Below are positions 17,661 through 27,143 of a stretch of DNA of 64,000 nucleotides, one piece after another (positions within the stretch are counted from its first letter, which is position 1; every line of letters begins with the position of its first letter). The notes under the pieces were generated by a model that saw only the letters and a program-made list of their open reading frames with translations, was not told the origin of the DNA and made no database searches. Both the position numbers and the translations under genes were made by a program. The DNA is from Granulicella sp. dw_53 (GTDB lineage: Bacteria > Acidobacteriota > Terriglobia > Terriglobales > Acidobacteriaceae): contig NZ_JAAVUR010000005.1 in assembly GCF_018449545.1 (NCBI RefSeq), forward strand, positions 327,793-391,792. Reading direction: 5' to 3'.

Positions 17661-19619
17661 ATGCGCATTTTTAAGTGTTGTCCCTACTCATTGCTGCTCG
17701 CTCTCCCTCTTGCTTTGGGCGCACAATCCAAAGTTCCGCAACATCCGTTGGATGGCCTCACGACGGACGAGTACTGGAAGGTGCATGACGTCCTGCAGAA
17801 GAGCGGACATATTAACGAGAAGACGTTGACGTCGAGTTTGCTGCTGCATGAGCCAGCGAAAGATACGGTGCTGGCGTGGAAGGAGGGTCAGCCGATTCCG
17901 CGTGAGGCGGATGTGATCCTGCTCGATGAAGGAAAGACCTTTGAGGCGCGCATCGATCTTACGGGTCAGAAGCTCGAGTTCTGGAACGCAATTCCTGGCG
18001 TGCAAGCGCCTGTAACCGGCTCGGAGTTCGCCGCCATGGGGGATATCGTCAAGCATGATGCTCGCGTGCTCGCGGCGCTCAAGGCGCGAGGCATCACCGA
18101 TCTCTCTACGGTGAACTGCGGCGCCGGGCCCTTGTCGTTCCTGGTCTTTCCCGAGCAGGATGGGCAGAGAATCGGATGGGGCGAGTGCACGGATATTCAT
18201 GGCGCATACCATAGCTGGGGGCGCACGGTGGAAGGCATCCACATCCTTGCCAATCTGACTACAAAGAAGGTGTTGCGAGTTCTCGATACTGGAGCCGTTC
18301 CGGTTCCCAGTGGTCCCACGTCGTTTGAAGAGGCCGAGAGCACTCCCCGCGCCGGAACTACTCCTCTTATCGTGATGCAGCCGATGGGACCCGGTTACAA
18401 GATAGACAAAGGTGAAGTGAACTGGCAGAACTGGCACTTCAGATTTCGCCTCGACCCGCGTGTCGGGCCGGTCGTCAATATGGTTCGCTATCAGGATGGA
18501 GAGCGGCTCCGTTCGGTGCTTTACGAGGGCTCGCTCTCAGAGATGTATGTTCCTTATATGGATCCGGAGGAGGGCTGGAACTCGCGGGCGTTCCTCGATG
18601 CGGGAGAGTTTCTGCTAGGCGGACTCATCAAGCCGGTGGGCCCGGATGACTGCCCGGAGAACGCCGAGTACTTTACAGGCTACGCACCGTCCGATCACTC
18701 CGCGCCGATCCGCAAGGCTCAGGCAGCGTGCATGTTCGAGCGTGCAAGCGGCAATCCGGCGTGGCGTCACTTTGAAAATAACCAGATCAATGGCCGTCCC
18801 AGCCGCGAACTGGTGCTTCGTACTGCTGCGGTGGTAGGGAACTACGACTATCTGATGGACTGGATCTTTCAGCAGGACGGTACGATTCGTGTGGCGGTCG
18901 GCGCAACAGGAATCGTGGAGACGAAGAGTGTCAAAGAGACCTCGGTTGAGCCTATGAAGCATGATGGCATGGCTAAGCCGTCCTATGGCACACTGGTCGC
19001 CCCCAACACCGTAGCGGTGAACCACGATCACTTCTTCTCCTATCGGCTTGACCTTGACGTCGATGGAACGAACAACAGCTTCATGATCGATCGCATGGTC
19101 GCACAGCCGATCAAGCAGCATACCCGCACCAGTATCTGGGCTGTCGAGTCGTCGCTCGCGCATACCGAGAAGGATGGCATTCTGGATATCGATCTCCACA
19201 AACCTAGTATGTGGAACTTCATCAGTACGTCCGAGCATGGGAAGCTCGGCCATCCTACCGGCTTCGAGATTATGCCCGGAGCCACTGCCGTCTCTCTCGT
19301 ATCGCCGGACGATCCTGCGCAGAGGGTGGGGGCATTCTCAGCGCATCAACTTTGGGTGACGCCGTACAAGCCGGATGAACTCTACGCAGCGGGGACTTAT
19401 GTGACCAGCAGCAAGGGTCTCGAAGGGCTGCCTGCCTGGACCAAGGCGAACCGCTCTATCGAGAACACCGATATCGTCGCCTGGTACACGCTGGGCTTTC
19501 ATCATGCGGTCCGTGTTGAAGACTGGCCGGTCATGCCTACGATGTGGCATGACTTCCTGATTCGTCCCGTCAACTTCTTCGATGAGAATCCAGCGATGAC
19601 TCTTCCACATAAACCCTAG
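17661..19619 (+). CDS. Copper amine oxidase (primary-amine oxidase)
   Basis: A 652-residue secreted enzyme with signal peptide (LLLALPLALGAQ). Copper/TPQ amine oxidases turn primary amines into aldehydes, NH3 and H2O2. The TPQ-forming Tyr is Tyr395 in VGNYDYLMDW; the copper His pair is His455/His457 in NHDHFFSYRLDLDVDG; the third His lies in TLGFHHAVRVEDWPVMP; the catalytic-base Asp is in FLDAGEFLLGG. The usual Thr of the TxxNY motif is replaced by Val. The length matches the bacterial family. AGGAGACC precedes the ATG. It is the last gene of the amine locus and would convert amines freed in the periplasm to aldehydes (inference). The substrate range cannot be predicted. Confidence 0.92.
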   Translation: MRIFKCCPYSLLLALPLALGAQSKVPQHPLDGLTTDEYWKVHDVLQKSGHINEKTLTSSLLLHEPAKDTVLAWKEGQPIPREADVILLDEGKTFEARIDLTGQKLEFWNAIPGVQAPVTGSEFAAMGDIVKHDARVLAALKARGITDLSTVNCGAGPLSFLVFPEQDGQRIGWGECTDIHGAYHSWGRTVEGIHILANLTTKKVLRVLDTGAVPVPSGPTSFEEAESTPRAGTTPLIVMQPMGPGYKIDKGEVNWQNWHFRFRLDPRVGPVVNMVRYQDGERLRSVLYEGSLSEMYVPYMDPEEGWNSRAFLDAGEFLLGGLIKPVGPDDCPENAEYFTGYAPSDHSAPIRKAQAACMFERASGNPAWRHFENNQINGRPSRELVLRTAAVVGNYDYLMDWIFQQDGTIRVAVGATGIVETKSVKETSVEPMKHDGMAKPSYGTLVAPNTVAVNHDHFFSYRLDLDVDGTNNSFMIDRMVAQPIKQHTRTSIWAVESSLAHTEKDGILDIDLHKPSMWNFISTSEHGKLGHPTGFEIMPGATAVSLVSPDDPAQRVGAFSAHQLWVTPYKPDELYAAGTYVTSSKGLEGLPAWTKANRSIENTDIVAWYTLGFHHAVRVEDWPVMPTMWHDFLIRPVNFFDENPAMTLPHKP

Positions 19620-19634
19620 CAGGGAGGCATACGG

Positions 19635-19664
19635 AGCGGCCTTTGCCATCAATGAAAGGCCGCT
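19635..19664. terminator. Hairpin between convergent genes
   Basis: Perfect 10-bp inverted repeat AGCGGCCTTT/AAAGGCCGCT with a 10-nt loop, 15 bp after the amine oxidase stop and 20 bp before the end of the convergent methyltransferase-like gene. No long T tract, so probably a bidirectional but weak terminator. Confidence 0.6.
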
Positions 19665-19684
19665 TCGCTACTGCATCAGCTCTG

Positions 19685-20665
19685 CTAAGTAATCACTGGG
19701 TGGATTGCGAGTGGTGAGTTGCAGGAGTATTTCCGCAACGGGTCATTGCGACCCTGACGGATCTCGTAAGTGATCACATTCAAGTGTGGAACATTGATGT
19801 CGTCAGAGTTTTTGACTAGTGTGTAAGAGCCGGTCCTGCGACTCCGAGTTACATTGATCCCCGTAATGTTGCTCATCCATCTTGCGAGATCTGGAACTTG
19901 TCTTGGGTCGTGGTTTGTTGCGTTTGGCATATCGATCTCCACTTGGATCGATGTAAATACCAGCACTCCTCCGACCTTTAATAGGCTAAGGTATCGCTTC
20001 AGATCCTCCACCAGGGTTTGGGTGTAGTACATGACTCCATTCAGGTCTGTAATAAGGTCGAACTTCCCTCTTTCCAGATGGAGTTCAGCGTCAGAGATGC
20101 CTGAGAAATATTTGCCTGAGACATAATCGAACCGGTCAGGGTACTTCTCTTTCGCTGCTCTGACCGATGGAGCGGCAGTCGTCGGGATTTGATAGCCGGT
20201 AGCTATACATTGCCCTTTACCTCCGCCATCCAGATACGCGATCATGGCTCGCGCTTCGCCCGCACCACCATCGAGCCAGCGGCTACTGGCCGTCATACTG
20301 GCTAAAGCATTTGTAAAAGCACTTCCAAAGGAGTTCGTGTATTCCTGCGAATCGGAGGTGACGCGGAAGCTATTCTCAGCCAGGCGCCTGACCTGTTCCC
20401 TGGACTCCAGCATGATCTTTTCCATCGCCAACGTCATCTTCAACTGCCTAAAAGCGCTGACGTATTGCAGCTTTTTCCCTCCCGGCAAACGGTCGAGGCA
20501 CATTTCGATGAACCGGAGGCTCTCCGGCGAAGGCGCTCGGTTATAGGTATCGATAGCGTCCAACGTCTCACGGAAGGAACTTCGGGAGCGGGTCCAGCCT
20601 GTTACGCTGGCATTACTCTCCCCAATCATTCGTGAAAATACCCTAAGATCGTTTGCCGAGATCAT
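19685..20665 (-). CDS. Putative SAM-dependent methyltransferase
   Basis: A 326-residue protein. The central part fits a class I methyltransferase fold: WLDGGAGEARAMIAYLDGG resembles the glycine-rich SAM motif, FDLITDLNGVMYYTQTL resembles the motif IV strand, and SLLKVGGVLVFTSIQVEI the post-IV region. The N-terminal ~120 residues are helical and unassigned. No methyl acceptor can be inferred. The codon use is AT-richer than in the flanking genes and the gene stands alone between the amine and glycan regions, so it may be a recent arrival. Hypothetical protein is the safe alternative. Confidence 0.5.
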   Translation of the reverse strand: MISANDLRVFSRMIGESNASVTGWTRSRSSFRETLDAIDTYNRAPSPESLRFIEMCLDRLPGGKKLQYVSAFRQLKMTLAMEKIMLESREQVRRLAENSFRVTSDSQEYTNSFGSAFTNALASMTASSRWLDGGAGEARAMIAYLDGGGKGQCIATGYQIPTTAAPSVRAAKEKYPDRFDYVSGKYFSGISDAELHLERGKFDLITDLNGVMYYTQTLVEDLKRYLSLLKVGGVLVFTSIQVEIDMPNATNHDPRQVPDLARWMSNITGINVTRSRRTGSYTLVKNSDDINVPHLNVITYEIRQGRNDPLRKYSCNSPLAIHPVIT

Positions 20666-20796
20666 GAAAAATTACACTCCATCTCTGGACTGGTTTCTAT
20701 CCTTTGATGGATAACAAAACGAGTTGCTGTTTATTCCATTCCGCGAGAGGAATGCGTCGGGGACAACCTGGGTCGCGCAGCCTGTGTATCGCTCTT

Positions 20797-21978
20797 CTAG
20801 GTCGTAAGCCGCAGAAGAGCTTTGAGCGTAATAGGGGATTGGCTCTGCGCATTTCCGGGCATGCCGTTGCCGATGAGCAAAGCCTGTCCGTAGCCTTCAT
20901 GCCATACCAGGAAGCTCGCGCCTTCATCGGGAAGGCGCTGAAGATTCAGGTAGCTCAGGTAGGCTCCCATCTCCGCATCGATCAGCGAGCCGCGGCCATC
21001 GGGTGGAGGCTCCAGTTCAGGATAGGTAAAGCGGAGGTCGATGGAAGTGGCTTCGCTGCGAGGTGTGAAGCGAGCCAGCAGGGTTTGGGGCTGAGCGCGT
21101 CGTAGAACTTCGCGAACGGTCCACTGGACGAAGGTCGTCGCGTATAACTGGGTGCCTGATCCGCCGGTGAAGATCTCCATGGCGAAGGCCCGCAGTACCG
21201 GGTCGGGCATGGAGGCGAGGCCGATCTGCTCGGGCGTCAGTTGGAGGAGCGTATGCCGCAATCCTTCAGGACCGCTGGCTCCATCCGTGTTGCGCGTCGC
21301 GTTGAAGCGAGCGAGGAGTTGTTGACGAGTCGACTTGAGACCGTCATAGGAGAGCGATACCACGGAAGCAGGCGAGGGTGAACGATCTGCTTCGCCGGAG
21401 AGACGCCAGTGCGCATAAGGCGCGGGGGCCGCGGCTGCACGAGCCGATAACCACTCTCCAAGGGTGTTGGGCTCTTCGTCTTTGACGTTGGGGAAGAAGG
21501 TGCCGTGAGGGCGAAGCTTGAGAAACAACGAGGGCGTGCTGGACTCTGCGCTGAGACGCCGGTCGAGAGCAATCGTGACGAAGCGAGCAGGCTTGATGGG
21601 AGGAGATGTCTGGGTGGGAAGCGTAGCCGGAACGAGCAACTTTGCGGCGTCGTGAAATGCACCGATCTGGCCTGAGCTCCAAAGCTCGGCGCTCATCTTC
21701 TCTACGAAGCTTGCGGGGTCCGTGGCCCAGTCGAGATGCTGCAGTTCAGGGGAAAGTTGCAGCGCGGCAAAGGCGCGAACCGCCGCTTCTATCGCTGGGG
21801 AGTGAGGGGATGCGAGGGCTTGAAGCGACCGTTTGAGTTCTTGGAGTTCGACAGGGAAGAGCCGGTCCGCGCGAGCTATCTGCTGCATCATGATCGCCGC
21901 GAGTGGGATAGGCAGCTTTCGCAACAGCGGAAGCTGCTGGGTCGCGAGGGACGAAGGCTTCTGCGCATCGCCGATCAC
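20797..21978 (-). CDS. Unknown protein coupled to phosphatase-fold gene
   Basis: About 393 residues with no family I recognise. The start GTG (21978) overlaps the stop of the upstream gene as GTGA, so translation is coupled; a much longer open frame in the same phase only shadows the upstream gene. The N-terminus (LPLLRKLPIPLAAIMM) is moderately hydrophobic but not a clear signal peptide. Later segments such as PARFVTIALDRRLS, FTGGSGTQLYATTFVQWTV and SFLVWHEGYGQALLIGNGMPG suggest a compact alpha/beta protein. It probably forms a functional pair with the Tat-exported phosphatase-fold protein, and possibly with the TonB receptor upstream. No function should be assumed. Confidence 0.7.
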   Translation of the reverse strand: MIGDAQKPSSLATQQLPLLRKLPIPLAAIMMQQIARADRLFPVELQELKRSLQALASPHSPAIEAAVRAFAALQLSPELQHLDWATDPASFVEKMSAELWSSGQIGAFHDAAKLLVPATLPTQTSPPIKPARFVTIALDRRLSAESSTPSLFLKLRPHGTFFPNVKDEEPNTLGEWLSARAAAAPAPYAHWRLSGEADRSPSPASVVSLSYDGLKSTRQQLLARFNATRNTDGASGPEGLRHTLLQLTPEQIGLASMPDPVLRAFAMEIFTGGSGTQLYATTFVQWTVREVLRRAQPQTLLARFTPRSEATSIDLRFTYPELEPPPDGRGSLIDAEMGAYLSYLNLQRLPDEGASFLVWHEGYGQALLIGNGMPGNAQSQSPITLKALLRLTT

Positions 21979-23135
21979 AAGCCGAGCTCCCGAATGAGAT
22001 GGCCCTGCGACATGCGGGCGTCGCAGCCAAATAGCGCCGCCACGGTGGGTGTCAGGTCGATCGATTCGATTGGACGGTCGACGACTGTGTTTTGTCGTAC
22101 ATCGGGTCCGAGGGCCATCATCCATGTCGTTCGCGAGAGAGCGTCGCCGGTGCGATGATGCTGGAAGCCATTGCCTCCGGCGTCTCCATCGGAGTCGCGG
22201 CCAAAGTCCGGAAGGATGAGCAGATTGGTCTGGTCCTTGTACTCGGGTTCGCTTTGGATAGTGCGCCATAGCTCGGCGCAGATGGTGTCAGAGCGGCGGA
22301 TGCCCTCAAGATAGAGGGAGAACGCGCCGGTGTGGGCTACGTCGATATCGTGGAGCGTCACCCACAGCAGGCAGGGAGCGACCTCCCGCATAATACGGCG
22401 GGCGACGAAGAGAGATAGCTCGTCGGGGCTATTCAACGTGCTGGCGTGAGCGGCGAAGTCCGCGACCGAGAGCTTCAGCATGGAGGCGACCTGCTCGGAG
22501 GGCATCTCCGATGCAAGCGCAACCGGGGCCTGGATGGGGGACTCGTAGTTATCGTTGAGCAGGTGCTCGAGCCCGCCGAATGCGGCTGAGCCATCCGCGT
22601 GGGCGAGCAATCTCTTGGGTAGGATGACGCTGGCTCCTGCTCCCGTATAAAGACCATGGGAGCTTTGGCCGATGCGGTTGAAGCCATTGCTTGGCGCGAC
22701 CACCCATGCGTCGGACGCCGGGCGCTTGAGACTCTGCCGAAAGTATTCGAAGAGGGTAGGGTTCTCGGGCGAGACGTCGGCGAAGTTGTTGAAGCGCTCG
22801 TAGACGCCAGTGGCGAGCGATGCGGTCGCGACATAGTGGCCGAGGATACCGCGATTGACTACCTGGGTGAAGAAGGCCGCTTGCGGCATCAGTTCTTGCA
22901 GCATTCGCGGGATATTCTGCTGTCCTTCGGGGGCGAAGGTCTCCTCGTCGCGGGCACCTCCGCCGAAGGTAACGACGACTACCTTGCGGCGCTTCACGGC
23001 GCTGCCCCAGGCGCGTCGCGGAAGGACGCTGGAGACGGTGGTCGCGAGGGCGGAGCCACAGAGGCCGCGCAGGAACTCCCGCCGGTCGTAGCTCCGTCCC
23101 GCTGCCAGCCGATTCCATTGGTCCACTTGATTCAT
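21975..23135 (-). CDS. Tat-exported alkaline-phosphatase-fold protein (DUF1501/sulfatase-like)
   Basis: About 386 residues. The N-terminus has a twin-arginine signal (YDRREFLRGLCGSALATTV). The mature part resembles the alkaline phosphatase/sulfatase fold: VVVVTFGGGARDEETFAP at the first strand, NRGILGHYVATASLATGVY in the substrate region, metal-ligand-like DIDVAHTG, LLILPDFGRDSDG and FQHHRTGD, and DLTPTVAALFG near the end. It is probably a periplasmic metal-dependent hydrolase, but the activity is unknown. ATG 23135 was chosen; GTG 23144 is possible. A rho-independent terminator lies just upstream, after the TonB receptor gene, so expression needs read-through or a separate promoter. It overlaps the next gene by 4 bp. 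Confidence 0.75.
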   Translation of the reverse strand: MNQVDQWNRLAAGRSYDRREFLRGLCGSALATTVSSVLPRRAWGSAVKRRKVVVVTFGGGARDEETFAPEGQQNIPRMLQELMPQAAFFTQVVNRGILGHYVATASLATGVYERFNNFADVSPENPTLFEYFRQSLKRPASDAWVVAPSNGFNRIGQSSHGLYTGAGASVILPKRLLAHADGSAAFGGLEHLLNDNYESPIQAPVALASEMPSEQVASMLKLSVADFAAHASTLNSPDELSLFVARRIMREVAPCLLWVTLHDIDVAHTGAFSLYLEGIRRSDTICAELWRTIQSEPEYKDQTNLLILPDFGRDSDGDAGGNGFQHHRTGDALSRTTWMMALGPDVRQNTVVDRPIESIDLTPTVAALFGCDARMSQGHLIRELGL

Positions 23136-23150
23136 CGCTGCCACCCGCGG

Positions 23151-23190
23151 AAAAAGAAAGCCGCCCCGGAATTATAACGACCGGGGCGGC
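23151..23190 (-). terminator. Terminator between TonB receptor and phosphatase-fold gene
   Basis: On the minus strand a perfect 10-bp stem GCCGCCCCGG/CCGGGGCGGC (23190-23181, 23169-23160; 11-nt loop) is followed by TTTCTTTTT. The next start codon lies within about 16 nt of the T run, an attenuator-like arrangement. Confidence 0.85.
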
Positions 23191-23206
23191 GGTTAGGGTA
23201 ACGAGG

Positions 23207-26200
23207 TTAGAAGGAGAGGCGCATCGCGAGCTGGATGACACGCGCGTTGGGAAGGATCCCGCTAAACCTCGTCTGGGTGATTGCCTGTCCGCTAGAGCCC
23301 TGTAAGGCGGAGCCAGGATTGCTGAAGCTGGGGTGATTGAGCAGGTTGAAGGCATCGCCGCGAACCTGCAGAGCCGATTCGTGGAAGGGGATCTTGAAGC
23401 TCTTGAACAAAGACATATCGAGCTTGTTGAAACCGGGTCCGACGATGGATTGACGCCCTCGAGGTCCGAAGGGAGTCAATCCTGCGATGTTCGACGCGAT
23501 CAGGTTCTGGCTGGCATCGGAGACGGTAGACGCCTGCGGGGGATTGGCGAATGCGCAAGGATTGAACCATTGCTGTAGGGTTCGCGTCTTTGTTGCGCAA
23601 TTGAACTGCGGCTGCGTAGCAGGGTTGGCGGTACCTCCAGACGCGAATGGATCGCCGATACGGAAGGGATAGCTGGAGCCCTGGTTGGTTGAGGTAAGGA
23701 AGATGGGGTTGCCGCTCTGCACCTGGAAGATGAAGCTGGTCTTCCAGCCACCGGCCAGCGCGTCGACGATACCACCCTTGTTCAGGAACTTTCTTCCTTT
23801 GCCGAAGGGCAGCTCGTACTGGGGCGAGAAGGTAAAGCGATTGCGCACATCCTGCGTGCAGGCGCCGTAGTCGTAGCGGAAGCCCAGAGCCGTCGGGTTA
23901 CGGTAACCGCCTTGCTGGCTCTGTCCGATGGGACCAAAGGCATCGTCGAGGCAGTGAGCCCAGGTATAACCAGCCAGGAAGTACAGGCCATTCGAGTACT
24001 TCTTCTCGATCTTGGTCTGCAGGGAGTCGTAGCGGCCGATGCCTTGATTTGCAACGTTGACGATATTGAAGTCAAAGAACGGCTGCAGGCTCTGCCCGTT
24101 GGCGCCCTTGGGAACTGCTCCGTTGAAGACGTTGGGGTTGTAGCTCATCCTGAGGTGCTTGCTCTCGTTGCCCTGGTAGCCGATGGTGAACGAGAGAGTA
24201 TCGCTCAATGCGTGCTGCAGGTTGAGATTGTACGAGGTGGTTACGGCCGACTTGGCGTTCTGGTCGTTGGCATAGATAGTGCCGATGCTGGCAGCGTTCG
24301 CCAACGCCGCAGGATCGTTCGCAGCCGCGCCGAAGCCGGTCTCGAGGGTCTGTCCATTGGTGGGGCAGGTGACGACGTTGTTTACATTCTGGCAGACGTC
24401 AGGGGTTGGGATGAAGTTCGCATTGGCAAAGAAGGGCGCATTGTTTGCGAGGTTGAGTCCTAGACCGATGTTCTCCAGGCCACCGTAGAAGAGACCTCCA
24501 CCGGCGCGAATGACGGTCTTAGGATCGGCTGCAAAGGCGAGGCCGATGCGAGGAGCAAAGTTCACCTTGCGGGGGTTCACCAGGTAGTCGTTGTTGGAGT
24601 ACTGGATCCCGATGTGGTCTCTGGCAAACGTCTGCAGAAGAACGGGGGCAATGGGGAAGTTCTGCTGTGACTGGGGAATGATGTAGGTTCCCGTTCCCTG
24701 GTTGTTCGGCGCATAGTTGCCGACGAAGTTGGCCTGGTGATTGTTCAACTCGCGCACCGGCTGGGTGTACTCCCAACGGAGACCGAGATTGAGCGTCAGG
24801 CGTGGTGTGACCTTCCAGTCGTCCTGCGCGTAGGCTGCCTCGTACCAACGCAGATCAGTCAGTGGGGTCACACTGTTGAGTGCGGAATTGTTCATATCAT
24901 CCAACAAGAAGTCGGCGACTCCGGAACCAGTCACCACGGACGGTTGTCCCGGATCCGAGGTATAGACGCCGCTGAAACTCTGGGTGCCGATACCGTTTGG
25001 CGGCTGGAGGCCGAAGAACCGTATGTGCTGGAAGTTGATGCCGACCTTCACACTGTGGCGTCCCCAGACCTTCGATACGTTATCGATGATCTGAAGCACA
25101 TCCTGCTTTTCGTCGGAAGGCAGAAAGCCGGGAACGCCAATTGTGTGAAGCGTTGAGCTTCCGCCTATTCCTGTGGTGCCGAAGCTGATGAGAGGAAAGC
25201 CGCCGAGAGTCGGACCAGCCGGAATACCACCTAGACCAAACTGAGCGGCGATGTCTGTCCCGCTATTGACCTGGAGGTAAGAGGCGTGGAGGAAGTTGTA
25301 GCCGACGCGAAACTCATTCGACAAAGTAGGACTGAAGAAGTGCGTCTCTCCGAAGACTCCGCTCTTTGCATAGTTTGAGCTTTGTCCGGTGGCTCCGAAG
25401 CTCCCGCCATCGAGAATTCCCAGCGGTGGTGTATAGGTGGTTGGATTGTTGGAGTAGCTGTAACGTCCGAAGATCTGATCGTGCTCCGAGGGATTGAAGT
25501 CGAGGCGCGCATCGTACTGCGTTGTGTTGATGGTGAAGGACGTCGCCGGAATCGTGTAGTTCTGAAATACCTGATGGGCTGCACCCTGGTTCGGGGCGGG
25601 GAACAGGTTCAGAATCCTTTGGGCGACAGGGCTGATCTGGTTCGGACAGATGACGTTGCGGACGCCGTTGCAGGTGAGAAAACGCTGAGGAGTACCGGGG
25701 GTCTCTGTGCCTCCGACGGAAGTCGTGTTGTTGCCGCCAGGCAGATAGAGGGCGATCGCTCCGGCGCCGTTCGTGTTGGCTGGGTTGAGAAGCTCAGTGA
25801 AGTCACCGTTCCGCATCTGGGCGGTCGGGACGGATTGGTTCGGCTGAGAGGGCACAAAAGAGGAGATTCTGTCGCCTTGCGCGTCGGCGAAGAAGAAGAG
25901 CTTGTCATGCCAGATCGGCCCTCCGAAGGTGGCGCCGAACTGGTTCTGGTGAAATGCGGTCTTACCCGTTCGGTTGAAGTAGTCGGAGGCAGCGAGGCGG
26001 TCGCTCTCGAAGTACTCCCACAGTGAGCCGTGGAACTGATTGGTGCCTGACTTGATCGATGCGTTGATAGCGGCGCCGGTCGAGTGGCCGAGCTCCGCGC
26101 TGTACTCGCTGCTCTGAACCTTGAACTCCGCCAGGGCATCCGGCGGAGGACGAACCGCATAGGTCGCGCCGTTCAGGAAGTCCTGCAGGTTGGAGTTATT

Positions 26201-26815
26201 GTCGACGCCGTCCAGCACGAAGTTGTTCTGCGAGACGCGGCTTCCGTTGGAGCTGAAGTCTCCGGACTTTGCGACCTGTCCGAATCCCTGGTTGGGTGCG
26301 GCCACGCCGGTGGTCAACTGCGCGATGAAGACGTAGTTCCGTCCGTCGAGTGGTGTGTCGGCTACAGTCGCAGCCGAGAAGACCTGACCGGTAGAGGCGT
26401 CTTCCGTCTGCAGCTCCGGGGTGGTGGTGACCGTGACTGTGTCGCTGACCTCGCCTGGTTTGAGCTTGAGATTGAGCCCGACGGTCTGGCTCACGCTCAC
26501 GTTGATGTTTTGCTGCTTCAGGGTCTGGAAGCTGGGGGCGCTAATCGTCAGGGTATAGGTGCCGATCTTGATGGGGGAGAAGGTGTAGGAGCCGTTGCTG
26601 CCGGTCGAACGGGAGAAGGAGAGCCCGTTGTCCTGATTGAGCAGAGTAACGGAGGCACCCTGCACTGCATTGCCTGCGGAATCCGTAATGGTTCCGGTAA
26701 TGCCGCCTTGATCGATCTGCGCAGACGCGAACGGTGCCGCGGCCAGACCAAGCAAAACTGCAAGGTGGATAAAGATGGTCTTTAGGTGGCGACCCACATA
26801 AATCTCACTACACAT
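23207..26815 (-). CDS. Oar-like TonB-dependent receptor 2
   Basis: A 1202-residue outer-membrane receptor. A signal peptide (IFIHLAVLLGLAAAPFASAQ) is followed by a carboxypeptidase-regulatory-like domain (GGITGTITDSAGNAVQGASV, GSYTFSPIKIGTYTLTI), a plug (VADTPLDGRNYVFIAQLTTGV; NNFVLDGVDNNSNLQDF) and a very large barrel ending IQLAMRLSF. The ATG at 26815 is preceded by GAGG 9 nt upstream; a frame 17 codons longer has no better start. A TGATCA palindrome lies 66 bp upstream. It faces away from the GH35 gene, and together with the glycoside hydrolases probably imports an oligosaccharide or glycopeptide (inference). A terminator follows. Confidence 0.9.
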   Translation of the reverse strand: MCSEIYVGRHLKTIFIHLAVLLGLAAAPFASAQIDQGGITGTITDSAGNAVQGASVTLLNQDNGLSFSRSTGSNGSYTFSPIKIGTYTLTISAPSFQTLKQQNINVSVSQTVGLNLKLKPGEVSDTVTVTTTPELQTEDASTGQVFSAATVADTPLDGRNYVFIAQLTTGVAAPNQGFGQVAKSGDFSSNGSRVSQNNFVLDGVDNNSNLQDFLNGATYAVRPPPDALAEFKVQSSEYSAELGHSTGAAINASIKSGTNQFHGSLWEYFESDRLAASDYFNRTGKTAFHQNQFGATFGGPIWHDKLFFFADAQGDRISSFVPSQPNQSVPTAQMRNGDFTELLNPANTNGAGAIALYLPGGNNTTSVGGTETPGTPQRFLTCNGVRNVICPNQISPVAQRILNLFPAPNQGAAHQVFQNYTIPATSFTINTTQYDARLDFNPSEHDQIFGRYSYSNNPTTYTPPLGILDGGSFGATGQSSNYAKSGVFGETHFFSPTLSNEFRVGYNFLHASYLQVNSGTDIAAQFGLGGIPAGPTLGGFPLISFGTTGIGGSSTLHTIGVPGFLPSDEKQDVLQIIDNVSKVWGRHSVKVGINFQHIRFFGLQPPNGIGTQSFSGVYTSDPGQPSVVTGSGVADFLLDDMNNSALNSVTPLTDLRWYEAAYAQDDWKVTPRLTLNLGLRWEYTQPVRELNNHQANFVGNYAPNNQGTGTYIIPQSQQNFPIAPVLLQTFARDHIGIQYSNNDYLVNPRKVNFAPRIGLAFAADPKTVIRAGGGLFYGGLENIGLGLNLANNAPFFANANFIPTPDVCQNVNNVVTCPTNGQTLETGFGAAANDPAALANAASIGTIYANDQNAKSAVTTSYNLNLQHALSDTLSFTIGYQGNESKHLRMSYNPNVFNGAVPKGANGQSLQPFFDFNIVNVANQGIGRYDSLQTKIEKKYSNGLYFLAGYTWAHCLDDAFGPIGQSQQGGYRNPTALGFRYDYGACTQDVRNRFTFSPQYELPFGKGRKFLNKGGIVDALAGGWKTSFIFQVQSGNPIFLTSTNQGSSYPFRIGDPFASGGTANPATQPQFNCATKTRTLQQWFNPCAFANPPQASTVSDASQNLIASNIAGLTPFGPRGRQSIVGPGFNKLDMSLFKSFKIPFHESALQVRGDAFNLLNHPSFSNPGSALQGSSGQAITQTRFSGILPNARVIQLAMRLSF

Positions 26816-27143
26816 AGAGAAGGACCTCACAATTCGCTGCGGATTCCGAAACAAGGCGGATGGCAAATTTTCTCTATAAAATGATCATATGTCAATCAGT
26901 CAGTCAATTTACTGATAGCGTAAGCGGTGATGCAACCAAATCGTCCTGTCAGTCGTCTCCGCTTTACCACCCAAAACGTTCGTGCAGAATGAGTGAGGGA
27001 CATCTGGAATGAGAGTTTTATAACGCGACGTAGAAGAGCGAGAAGACGGTTCGTGAACTCCTCGGGCCAGATACCGGGGATGGACACCTTTACGAAGGCT
27101 TTGGTTGTCTCTCTGCAGCAAAAAAAAAGATACGGGAGAAAAG
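26816..27143. promoter_or_regulatory. Divergent control region TonB receptor 2 / GH35
   Basis: About 330 bp with no gene. ATGATCAT (26881-26888) in an AT-rich setting resembles the palindromes at 35955-35964 and 38969-38997 and lies 66 bp before the receptor start. Next to it the tetramer CAGT/CAAT is repeated (26892-26909). A purine-rich GGGAG ribosome binding site for GH35 lies at its right end. Confidence 0.5.
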
